Assembly: GCA_016937215.1 (NCBI GenBank)
Contig: JAFGWI010000292.1
Coordinates: forward strand, 1 to 64,000
Source of the DNA: Spirochaetales bacterium
GTDB lineage: Bacteria > Spirochaetota > Spirochaetia > SZUA-6 > JAFGRV01
Direction: 5' to 3'
DNA length: 64,000 nt
Below the pieces are notes generated by a model. The model was given only the letters and a program-made list of their open reading frames with translations, ran no database searches and was not told the DNA's origin. The translations under genes were made by a program, and so were the position numbers. Of the stretch, positions 18,385 to 29,517 are shown in pieces. The number at the start of each line of letters is the position of its first letter. Position 1 is the first letter of the stretch.

Positions 18385-19371
18385 ATGAATAAAGCGATTA
18401 TTTTTATCGTCATCTTAATACTATTATATACTTCAGTTTTTGGAATGGATATTAGACTTGGAAGCGTGGCGCCGAAAGGCTCACCCTGGATCAAGGCTTT
18501 GAACCAAATAGCTTCGGATTGGCGGCAGATTTCCGGGGGAAAAGTGGCATTAAAAATTTATCCCGGCGGGATGGTTGGTGATGAAAAGGAGATGCTGCGC
18601 AAAATCAAACTACGCCAGCTGGACGCGGCTGCCATGACTATTTCAGGAATGAACCAGATTTCCAAAGGAGTGATGGCCATGGCCACTCCGATGATGGTTT
18701 CCCGTTACGGTGAGCTTGAATATCTGTTTGAAAAATTGGGCCCTCATTTCGAGGACCAGATGAAAAAACAACGCTATGTCGTGCTTGCCTGGATATTCAT
18801 CGGCTGGACCTATTTTTTTTCCAAAGCAAAGGTGAGTACGCCGAATGATATGAGGGGCCGTTCAATCTGGGTCCTTAGCAGTAATCAGAGTGAGATACAG
18901 GCCTGGAAAAGCGCTGGTGTTAATCCGGTGCCCATGAGCGTGCAGGATGTGTTGCTGTCACTTCAGAGCGGAAAGCTGGACAATCTTTATGCAACCATGA
19001 CCACCGCGGCAGCCTTTCAATGGTTTGGGATCGCTGACCATATGCTGGATATGCATTGGGCACCCATGGTGGCTGGTTTTCTCGTGTCCTCCACAGTCTG
19101 GGACAAAGTTCCAATGGAGTACAGAGAGGAAATGCTAAAGGCTGCCCAAAAAGCAGGAGAACAGGTTTCCCGTGAATCCCTGGAAATCGATAACCAGGCA
19201 TTAGCTACCATGAAGGAATACGGATTAAAAATTCATAGTCCCAGTGTTGAAGATAAAGCTCAATGGAAAGCCCTGATGGATGAATACCTAGACATTATTA
19301 TCGACAAAGAGTTTGGACGCGAATCCTATGAACTTGTTAAAAAAACCCTTTCAGAATATCCTGGGAAATAA
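18385..19371 (+). CDS. TRAP transporter solute-binding protein, DctP family
   Basis: The 328-residue periplasmic protein begins with a signal peptide (MNKAIIFIVILILLYTSVFG). DIRLGSVAPKGSPW, a DctP-type opening, follows. YPGGMVGDEKEMLRKIKLRQLDAA is the characteristic middle motif, and the usual substrate Arg should be in DMRGRSIWV. The family binds carboxylates such as C4-dicarboxylates, uronates or sialic acid for sodium-driven uptake. AAAGGAGA precedes the ATG at 18385; the track start upstream overlaps the deacetylase. No DctQ or DctM membrane gene follows, so it is an orphan receptor here. Confidence 0.9.
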   Translation: MNKAIIFIVILILLYTSVFGMDIRLGSVAPKGSPWIKALNQIASDWRQISGGKVALKIYPGGMVGDEKEMLRKIKLRQLDAAAMTISGMNQISKGVMAMATPMMVSRYGELEYLFEKLGPHFEDQMKKQRYVVLAWIFIGWTYFFSKAKVSTPNDMRGRSIWVLSSNQSEIQAWKSAGVNPVPMSVQDVLLSLQSGKLDNLYATMTTAAAFQWFGIADHMLDMHWAPMVAGFLVSSTVWDKVPMEYREEMLKAAQKAGEQVSRESLEIDNQALATMKEYGLKIHSPSVEDKAQWKALMDEYLDIIIDKEFGRESYELVKKTLSEYPGK

Positions 19372-19381
19372 TCCTTTTGGT

Positions 19382-19915
19382 TTAGGCTGTTGTTTGGTTT
19401 GAATTCTGCCTGGATTGGGCAAATCCTGGTATATGTTTCCATTCCAAACCTCTGGGAATAATGACACTTTTTACTCCAAGGGAACTGACTTCATGGATGT
19501 TTCGACTTTCATCATCAAAAAATATCATCGCGGAATAGGGCAGGGCGGTTTTTTCTCTTAAACGCTCAAAATGTGTTATTTTTGAACCAGGATAAATCTC
19601 GCTATAGCTAAAATACTTTCCAATATCAAAAAGATGGATGAGTTTTTGGGCCCAATCCGGCTTTGATGTCCGTGAAGCCAAGGCCAGCCGGATTCCCTGC
19701 TGTGAGAGTGTTTGTAAAATATCGGGCACATCAGGATAAAGGGATAGGCATCTTTCCCGGCTGTCAAAAACAAAATGCCCGCCTTTGACATAGGGAGGTT
19801 GGGTGTGATCGCACCAAAGGCCTCCACAATCCCAGAGTGTAAAATCAAGGTCAAATACAAAAAGTTCAGGATGAATCATTAGGCCGATCATAAAGAAAGA
19901 CCGATGTTTGGTCAA
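19382..19915 (-). CDS. HAD phosphatase of the MDP-1 type
   Basis: The protein has up to 177 residues; the true start may be one of the inner Mets just before HPELFVFDLDFTLWD. That motif carries both catalytic Asp. LALASRTSKPDWAQ is motif II with the S/T-R-T of magnesium-dependent phosphatase-1 proteins, and MIFFDDESRNI is motif IV. No cap domain is present. MDP-1 relatives dephosphorylate protein tyrosine or small sugar phosphates. It ends close to and opposite the TRAP protein gene. Nothing ties it to a pathway. Confidence 0.8.
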   Translation of the reverse strand: MTKHRSFFMIGLMIHPELFVFDLDFTLWDCGGLWCDHTQPPYVKGGHFVFDSRERCLSLYPDVPDILQTLSQQGIRLALASRTSKPDWAQKLIHLFDIGKYFSYSEIYPGSKITHFERLREKTALPYSAMIFFDDESRNIHEVSSLGVKSVIIPRGLEWKHIPGFAQSRQNSNQTTA

Positions 19916-20226
19916 TCAGGATGGTGTCAGCATAATTACCATGGCCGGGTTTGACTATTTTTGTGGTAAATTGCATAAAAATGTAGGGAACCCACAAAAC
20001 CGCACGCGTCAATTTTGCTGTATCATAAGATGAGAGGGTAGGTTTTAAAAGCAGGGTTAAAGCAATATCCGCCTGTGTCTCAGGCTCATTAACCGGGAAA
20101 TCGAGTTTTCGGGATTGGAACCCTGTCTGGAAAAGCTTGATTCATAAAAATGACATGTTGTAATTATTTTTGAAAAAAGGATTCACTTTAAAAGTGGACC
20201 TTATAATAAATGAAAGGAATAAATAA
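19916..20226. other. Upstream region of the esterase gene
   Basis: No ORF is supported. TATAAT at 20203-20208 could be the -10 box of the esterase gene. The palindrome CACTTTAAAAGTG (20184-20196) sits just before it, where an operator would act. AAAGG precedes the ATG. Confidence 0.4.
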
Positions 20227-22152
<1,926 letters not shown>

Positions 22153-22178
22153 AGGTTTACTTTTTTTCCATTTTTTTA

Positions 22179-22211
22179 ACGGCAAGGTTTATCACCTTGC
22201 CGTTTTTTTTT
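22179..22211 (+). terminator. Rho-independent terminator after the esterase
   Basis: ACGGCAAGGT-TTATC-ACCTTGCCGT followed by TTTTTTTT. The perfect 10-bp stem starts 26 bp after the stop. Confidence 0.93.
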
Positions 22212-22290
22212 AATCTTTTCGGCAAATAAGAGGCTGTTTTATAAGGTCTTGTCTGTCGATCAATTTCACGGAAGCTGTTTTGATAAGCCC

Positions 22291-22602
22291 CTATTCCTCT
22301 TTTGGGCTATCATCCTCTGATGGGTTCTTGTCGTCAACACGGACAATTTCAATTTTGGCTTTTGTCAGGAATACAGCCAACGCGCCGATACCGGCTAATA
22401 CAGGTGATAGTATGGCAATAGCACCGGCTCCTGCAATACCGGCATTTAGAGGAATCTCCATGAGGACTTCGTTGTTATGATTTTTGATCCGCAGTTTTCG
22501 AATATTTCCCTGTTGAACCAGTTCCTTGATTTTTTTTACCAATTCGTGGCCTGAGATTTCGATTTCCTTTACCCAGTCTTTGTTTTGTTTATCTTCTGAC
22601 AT
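22291..22602 (-). CDS. DUF4342-like small membrane protein
   Basis: The 103-residue protein has a charged N-terminal half (WVKEIEISGHELVKKIKELVQQGNIRKLRIKN) and one glycine/alanine-rich membrane segment (AGIAGAGAIAILSPVLAGIGALAVFL). A charged tail follows. The layout matches DUF4342, a family of unknown function often found in Firmicutes and other anaerobes. AGGAGG stands before the ATG, so it is expressed as a real gene. It is monocistronic and has no informative neighbour. Confidence 0.8.
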   Translation of the reverse strand: MSEDKQNKDWVKEIEISGHELVKKIKELVQQGNIRKLRIKNHNNEVLMEIPLNAGIAGAGAIAILSPVLAGIGALAVFLTKAKIEIVRVDDKNPSEDDSPKEE

Positions 22603-23081
22603 ATTTGTTCCTCCTGATTTTTGATGTCTGATTTCTTTATTGTGTATAAATTAGCATAAATCGCCAAAGGTGGAAAGGCGATGAATATTCGCCTTTCCGG
22701 GATAGGATCTTCCATAATTTGTGTGGAAGTATAAAGGATTCAATTCCCTTGCCTGTGGCTTTTAACAGAGAGTATTAATATAACAAGAAAGCGTAAAGGG
22801 GATGTTACTTCTGGGCTTTGTGAATCTGTATCATTTATTTCATTGAGTTATGCGGCAAATCCTGGTCACATTTTTGGTGTTTTAGCGCGAAAATGAGAAA
22901 ACATTATTACCTATAATATAAACAGATAAGCTAATGGCCCCCTGAATTTCTGTGAGTGAATATAAAACCCTGTTAAACACTTTGACCTGATTCGGATTGA
23001 ATAGCACAGCTGGTCATATTCTGAATGACAGAATAAAGTCCAATATTGCCAGAACAAAAGCAATCAAAGGCTAACAAAAAA
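22603..23081. other. Intergenic stretch with a hairpin
   Basis: GGAAAGGCGA (22672-22681) and TCGCCTTTCC (22689-22698) form a perfect 10-bp hairpin without a T-run on either side, upstream of the DUF4342 gene. The remaining sequence is AT-rich and I see no ORF in it. Confidence 0.5.
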
Positions 23082-24815
23082 TCATCGCGACCATACCCGG
23101 GGATTGGGCAATTCCTTTAATATTTTGGAATTGAATTCAGGTAGTTCCGCGGCTGATTGCAAACCAATAAAAAAGCTGGCTTCTTCGGATTTTTTGTCCC
23201 AATCGGAAATGGAGCTGTTAAGATAGGTTCCGAAAATATTGGCTTGAAATAGATATTTTTCGTCCTGTTCCTTAACACGGAATTCCATGGAGCCTATAGT
23301 GGGGTCAATTTGGGACGGGAAGCCTATTATGATATTCTGCTGACGGTAGTTGAAGCAAAAATAATTGCCAGCCAGTAGGTATTGGCTTTGCTTGGCTCTA
23401 ACGGTTTCACGGTAATCAAAGCTGTCGCTATAGGCTGTTACCACCAATTCATCTCCAGCCTCCATTTCAAAGAGGGTGAGCTCGTAGGGCGCTATACTTT
23501 GAAGATTGCCTTTTTTATTAAACTCAGGATAATCGATGTGGACAGCGCACAATAAAAAGGGAAACTCGTCAATGAAAAAATAGTCTGTTATCATTTTCAT
23601 GGGGCTTGCCCAATCTTTATGGCTCATGAGTTGTATATCCCTTAGCCCGTGGAGGGTTTCGTCCATAACGGAAAAGGTGGAAATGTTTTCTGCTTCCTGA
23701 ATCGCGTTTTTATATTGGATATAACTTCTTCCTGGCCGTGAACATAAAAAAGTCTTACCATTTGCTTCCATGTCAGTAATCTGGCCGCCTTGGAAAATCA
23801 CCGTAAACATGCTGCCAGCCATTCTGGCTTCACCGGGCATGGAGGCGTCGTTGAAGCGAGTGGCCGGTGGAAACAGTTCTTTAGGCGGATGAGTGGAGAG
23901 CTTTCTGTTGCCAAGGGGAGAAAGCTCGATCAGGACATCGTGAATTTTATTCTGGTCCAGAAAGTCCTTTCGTTTTTTATGGAGGTTTTGTAAAAGCCCC
24001 CTGTTGCTCGCTGTATGGCTGTACAAAGTTCTTTCATGGCATTTATCCTGAAACACTATATCATGAAGTTCTGTTTTTTTGTTTTCATCCTGAAGGGATT
24101 TGAACTGGATTCTATATTTGTGGTTCAGTTTTTGCAAAAAACTGGCCAGGTTCTGATTCTGTTCCGATTCTGAAGAGATTATATCGGAAGCTTGTAAGTC
24201 GAGAAAAAGAATAAAATCCCGAAGACCTTTACCAATACCTTTTTTTAGATTTCTGTTCACTTCGATGGGTAAATCTGGAAAAATAGAATCGTAAATAAAA
24301 TAATCAAAATCGAAGAGGGTTTCGAATTGTTTCAGGTTGTGGTTGAAATAATGGAAATTTTCGGCTGGAATCGCGATTTTATTGAATCCTTGCTGAATAT
24401 AATGCTCGATACTTTCTTTTCTGTACAAATCTGCCAGTTTGGGCAATAGAATTTCCGGCTTGTAATCAAAAACATCCTTTATTCCTGATTTCCAGGAGTT
24501 TTCGATATTCCAGGCCAGTTCAAATTTGCATTCATTGGTGCTTAATGGGGGGTGCATGTTGTGACCGTAGCCCATGGCCATAATAACATCACCTGAGGTT
24601 TTTATTCTTTGCTCAATAATGGTGATCACGTCCTGAAGTTTCTCGGGTGATTTTTCCAGTAGAGGGAAACTGGGAATAGCCCAGTGCAGAGGGATTCGGT
24701 CCAGATCAAGGGATTTTTCAATGGCAGCCAAAAAGCTGAGGCTTTTTGTTTGAATGTAATCCGGATCCGCGTTGTTCCAGATAATACCCAGGTATAAATT
24801 TAATTCTATGGCCAT
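23082..24815 (-). CDS. Putative glycoside hydrolase of the GH38/57-like barrel type
   Basis: The 577-residue protein has no signal peptide. The N-terminal third (LYLGIIWNNADPDYI, HWAIPSFPLLE, GDVIMAMGYGHNMHPPL, about residues 1-260) looks like the distorted beta/alpha barrel of GH38/57 or deacetylase families. Candidate acids are in this region, but I cannot assign them. The C-terminal part (about 300-577) is beta-rich, with ARMAGSMFTVIFQGGQI and YFFIDEFPFLLCAVHIDYPE, like the sandwich domain of GH38-type enzymes. It could act on intracellular oligosaccharides from the secreted xylan system. The exact family and activity are uncertain; the gene itself is clearly real. Confidence 0.6.
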   Translation of the reverse strand: MAIELNLYLGIIWNNADPDYIQTKSLSFLAAIEKSLDLDRIPLHWAIPSFPLLEKSPEKLQDVITIIEQRIKTSGDVIMAMGYGHNMHPPLSTNECKFELAWNIENSWKSGIKDVFDYKPEILLPKLADLYRKESIEHYIQQGFNKIAIPAENFHYFNHNLKQFETLFDFDYFIYDSIFPDLPIEVNRNLKKGIGKGLRDFILFLDLQASDIISSESEQNQNLASFLQKLNHKYRIQFKSLQDENKKTELHDIVFQDKCHERTLYSHTASNRGLLQNLHKKRKDFLDQNKIHDVLIELSPLGNRKLSTHPPKELFPPATRFNDASMPGEARMAGSMFTVIFQGGQITDMEANGKTFLCSRPGRSYIQYKNAIQEAENISTFSVMDETLHGLRDIQLMSHKDWASPMKMITDYFFIDEFPFLLCAVHIDYPEFNKKGNLQSIAPYELTLFEMEAGDELVVTAYSDSFDYRETVRAKQSQYLLAGNYFCFNYRQQNIIIGFPSQIDPTIGSMEFRVKEQDEKYLFQANIFGTYLNSSISDWDKKSEEASFFIGLQSAAELPEFNSKILKELPNPRVWSR

Positions 24816-25131
24816 GTTGTTCCTTCTGTTGGTAAAATCCTTTATACAGGTTATTTTGCCCTGTGTATAGTCAGCAATCCGAAATCAAGACCATAAAATC
24901 GCGCAAAAATATGGCCCCTTGTTTAAACTGTTCTAAATAAAGCCCTTATTTGAATGGCCTCTGTGTTTTTCTGTCATATGGCGCAATTCGTAAAATCCCC
25001 ATTCAAAATCAGGATTCTGACCTGTGGATCATTCTAAGTTCAAAATGACCCCTGTTTACAAAATCGGCTATTTTTCAGGGTTTTTAAACTAAATAATGCG
25101 TAATTGTTTTGTTTTTCCTGGCAAATTTTTT
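24816..25131. other. Intergenic stretch, no gene seen
   Basis: Likely holds the promoter of the minus-strand glycosidase-like gene. No ORF, strong hairpin or known motif is visible before element copy 6. Confidence 0.35.
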
Positions 25132-25325
25132 GGGGCGTTGCCCGGAGCAGGTTAGAGAGGCCCGCGACATCCGGCTTTGTCCGGCGAGCTCTTTCCCCTT
25201 GTTCCGGGCCGGGCTTTCCGCAGCTTCGCTTCGCTTCGGCCTCCTCGCCTGGCAATTGGCCAGGCTGCGGGGTCCCCCTGAGGGGTTTTGAAAAACCCCT
25301 CAGGGGCTGCTCCAATCCCTAACGC
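25132..25325 (-). repeat. Dispersed structured element, copy 6
   Basis: On the minus strand: GCGTTAGGGATTGGAGCAGC, hairpin 1 CCCCTGAGGGGTT / AACCCCTCAGGGG, a GC-rich hairpin CCTGGCCAATTGCCAGG, CGAAGCGAAGCTGCGG, AAAGCCCGGCCC and CCGGGCAACGCCCC at the end. Three overlapping track ORFs here come from the repeat's GC content. Confidence 0.87.
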
Positions 25326-25412
25326 GGGGTAAGGGTTATCAGCGTGAGGTGTTTGAAGCCGGCCTGTTAACAAAGCTAAAGGCTTGTCCTAGCCAAAGGT
25401 CTCTGGTGCCAA

Positions 25413-25607
25413 GGCGTTAGGGATTGGAGGGGGGCGAGCCTGTTTTTCAAAACAGGCGAAGCCAACAAAAAGCCGGCATTTTTTTTGCCGGCTTTTTGGT
25501 CGGAGCCGAAAGGCGTAGCCCCGTAAAGCCCGTGCCCGGCGCCCGGGAGGCGCTTATTCTATTCAGGGTAGAAGGCCCAGGTTGGTGTGAAGCTCCGGGC
25601 AACGCCT
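25413..25607 (+). repeat. Dispersed structured element, copy 7
   Basis: GGCGTTAGGGATTGGAGG, hairpin 1 GCCTGTT / AACAGGC with loop TTTCAAAA, hairpin 2 AAAAAGCCGGCA / TGCCGGCTTTTT, then GGCGTAGCCCCGTAAAGCCC, and GCTCCGGGCAACGCC at the end. It is head-to-head with copy 6, 88 nt away. Confidence 0.87.
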
Positions 25608-25766
25608 AAATAAGTAAATAAGGCTAGTTGACACGGATTTTTAATATATAATATAGAAGAAAAAAATGAATTCTTGGGCTTTACAAAAGTATAAAAAAAC
25701 GATAATACTTAGCCAGCTTTATTAAAAAAAATTGAAGGATTTTTTTAAAATTTATATTGATCAATT

Positions 25767-25795
25767 TTTAAGGAATTTGTAATTTACCCTATAAT
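25767..25795 (+). promoter_or_regulatory. Candidate groESL promoter
   Basis: TATAAT at 25790-25795 is a consensus -10 box 52 bp before the groES start; the -35 region (TTTAAG) is weak. No CIRCE inverted repeat (TTAGCACTC-N9-GAGTGCTAA) is visible between the repeat element and groES. Confidence 0.45.
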
Positions 25796-25847
25796 AATCA
25801 CAATCAGTTTATTTTCTTAAAAAATCTAACAATAGGAGGAGAAATCT

Positions 25848-26114
25848 ATGAAAATCAAACCATTGGGAGACAGAATATTGGTTAAGGTCGTCGAAGGTGA
25901 AACAAAAACCGCCGGCGGTTTATTCATCCCTCAAACAGCTCAGGAAAAAACCCAGGAGGGTATTGTTGTGGCAATCGGCGATGATAAGGACGCGATTACT
26001 GTCAAAGAAAATGACAAGATTATGTACGATAAATATGCCGGGACCACAATCAAGATTGATGGCGTTGAGCATTTGATTGTGAAAATGGCTGATATTTTAG
26101 CGATTATTCAATAA
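25848..26114 (+). CDS. groES: Co-chaperonin GroES
   Basis: The 88-residue protein opens MKIKPLGDRILVKVVEGETKT. It has the mobile loop (TAGGLFIPQTAQEKTQEG) that binds GroEL, and ends with YDKYAGTTIKIDGVEHLIVKM. It forms the heptameric lid of the GroEL chamber in the cytoplasm. AGGAGGAG precedes the ATG. The gap to groEL is 27 bp, the standard groESL operon. The length is slightly short of the usual 95-97 residues but complete. Confidence 0.97.
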   Translation: MKIKPLGDRILVKVVEGETKTAGGLFIPQTAQEKTQEGIVVAIGDDKDAITVKENDKIMYDKYAGTTIKIDGVEHLIVKMADILAIIQ

Positions 26115-26129
26115 TTTTATATTTTTTGA

Positions 26130-27800
<1,671 letters not shown>

Positions 27801-27849
27801 GAGTTTTAAGCTTAAAGCTCTGGCCTTTGGCCTTAATTACTATAAATGC

Positions 27850-27885
27850 GGCTGCTTTTCCTTCGGGGAGGGCAGCCTTTTTTTT
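27850..27885 (+). terminator. Rho-independent terminator of groESL
   Basis: GGCTGC and GCAGCC arms enclose an inner CC-TTCG-GG hairpin and are followed by TTTTTTTT. It lies 50 bp after the groEL stop. The track ORF 27846..28079 begins in this hairpin and is rejected. Confidence 0.85.
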
Positions 27886-28275
27886 GGGCTCTGTTGTTGG
27901 CTACTTGTGGTTTGGCTTTTGAAGTGAATTGGAATAGCGTGTTATTAGAGTTTCACCGATGTATTCGAAGTCATATGGAAGAAAGTAGAAATACTTTTTC
28001 CGAAGTAACCAGCTGGATTTTTTCACTCGATTTTTATGCCTGGTTGAGTTGGTTCAACATTGTTTTGAGCATTGCGTGATAATTAAACCCGATTGTGTCG
28101 GGACGAGTTATTCAAGCAAGTGTAAAGCCGCTTTGGTGTGATTTGTGGTGAAGATATTTGACTTCTTTCATCTTCATTGGAATCTTATTTAAAGAAAAGA
28201 TAACACGCTACTCATTATTTATTAATGGATACAGGGCAAGATAAATCCGATGATATGTTTTTCAGGAGGGTATCT
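27886..28275. other. Intergenic stretch, no gene seen
   Basis: Between the groESL terminator and the next gene there is only a chance hydrophobic ORF. AGGAGGG at about 28264-28270 is the ribosome site of the next gene. Confidence 0.4.
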
Positions 28276-29118
28276 ATGCAATATAGAAAATTATTTTTTT
28301 ATGTCATCTTTGTTTTTATGTTTACAGCTTTGTGGGCTAATGGAGCATCTGAAAGAAGCCCTGAGGCCACACTCACACTTGATGATATTCGCTTGTATGT
28401 GGATACGCAAAACAGTCTTGTGCGTATGCAACGTCAGGAAAATTGTGATTGGGACCAAGTACGGGCTCTTTTTAAAAAGGTCGAACCCTTTGTTGCAATC
28501 ATTGATGAATATGGCGGTTCTAAATATTTGGAGGAAATTCCCGAAGCCATTGAAAAATGCGCGGCTGGCGAAAATATGGTAGTAAATAGTCAAATTACAG
28601 GAAAGGGATTTAACCATATTACTTTTTTAGCCATAGAACGGGAATTGGATCGAATGTATAGAAGTGAAAATATGGCGGAAAATGCCAAAGGAATAGCTGC
28701 ATTGGCTGAAGGGATTCGTGCTCCTTTTCAGCGCAGGGACCGGAATTTTTTTCCGGAAACAAAGGAAATGGAAAAGGGTTTTGATGAATGTTTAAAATCC
28801 TTGGCAGATTCAAATAAATCGAATTTTCCTGTTATCAGGAGAAAATTCGAGGATCATATGTTCCGGAATTTCGCTTTATGTGTTTATTATGAAATCCATG
28901 AAACCCAGGTTAATCGAGATGAAAATCAGGAATTGGCGGAACGTCATTTAATGGAAGGTGTGGTTTATTACAGGATAATCGCTGACAGGGTTAAAAAGAA
29001 CAATCATAAATCTCATGTTTTTTTAAGTAATATGCTAAACAGTACCATTTATAAGGCCGATGAAACAAGTTTTATGGATTATTTAAAGCAAGGGATGGGT
29101 GATATTCCTTTAATTTAA
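28276..29118 (+). CDS. Secreted helical protein, unknown function
   Basis: The start is set at the ATG after AGGAGGG (280 residues). A signal peptide MQYRKLFFYVIFVFMFTALWANGAS is followed by a mature part of mostly charged helices. I see no catalytic motif. ALWANGASE-type signal ends are common in secreted proteins of treponemes and relatives, one of the few lineage hints here. It lies between groESL and the large redox/peptide island. An AT-rich gap with a perfect hairpin separates it from the island, so membership is not implied. Confidence 0.7.
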   Translation: MQYRKLFFYVIFVFMFTALWANGASERSPEATLTLDDIRLYVDTQNSLVRMQRQENCDWDQVRALFKKVEPFVAIIDEYGGSKYLEEIPEAIEKCAAGENMVVNSQITGKGFNHITFLAIERELDRMYRSENMAENAKGIAALAEGIRAPFQRRDRNFFPETKEMEKGFDECLKSLADSNKSNFPVIRRKFEDHMFRNFALCVYYEIHETQVNRDENQELAERHLMEGVVYYRIIADRVKKNNHKSHVFLSNMLNSTIYKADETSFMDYLKQGMGDIPLI

Positions 29119-29517
29119 GGGCATTATTTCTGAGAAAGTATTTATGCTTTTTCCAATTTCAGTCCGTCTTTTCAGGCTGACGATGTGCTTAATACCATCT
29201 TTCATAGAGGCTCTTGCAAAACTGAGGTTTTGCAAGAGCCTTAATTCTAAATAATATTAAAAATTACCTAAGTTCACTGCGGAGTGTGGGATTTAATTAA
29301 ACACACAGGTTTTTTCGAAATAATGCTCCCGAAAAGCCCCGTTAAGCAAAGTTTATTTGTTTGGTTAACGCTGGAATTTTCTTTCCAGACGTTAGTGTTT
29401 GAAAAGATGTGAAGCTCAATTTGGTTTTAGATTGCGCAATTTTTAACAAATCTCTAACGTAATATTAAAAAATATTCATTATGTTAAAGCCCATATTGTA
29501 AAAGTTGGAAGAACAGG
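29119..29517. other. Intergenic region upstream of the redox/peptide island
   Basis: No ORF is visible. It holds a perfect 14-bp hairpin (29209-29240) and a weaker one around CTGGAA-TTTTC-TTCCAG (about 29373-29390) with AACG/CGTT extensions. GGAAGA precedes the next ATG. The island's promoter is likely here. Confidence 0.45.
29209..29240. repeat. Perfect hairpin GGCTCTTGCAAAAC
   Basis: GGCTCTTGCAAAAC-TGAG-GTTTTGCAAGAGCC forms a 14-bp perfect stem with a 4-nt loop and only a weak T-tract afterwards. A related hairpin with the same outer and loop sequence lies at 61829-61854, so this is a repeat family and not just a terminator. Confidence 0.8.

Noticed and set aside
25040-25609. Overlapping ORFs in both strands of the GC-rich repeats (also at 3250, 14058, 17245, 51806, 57645, 61477)
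   Set aside because: They coincide with repeat copies, lack ribosome sites and follow the repeat's stems; the apparent peptides arise from the conserved repeat boxes.
25608-25847. CIRCE operator before groES
   Set aside because: The TTAGCACTC-N9-GAGTGCTAA inverted repeat is not present; regulation, if by heat, uses another signal.
27846-28079. 77-residue hydrophobic ORF after groEL
   Set aside because: It starts inside the groESL terminator hairpin, has no ribosome site, and shows no family.
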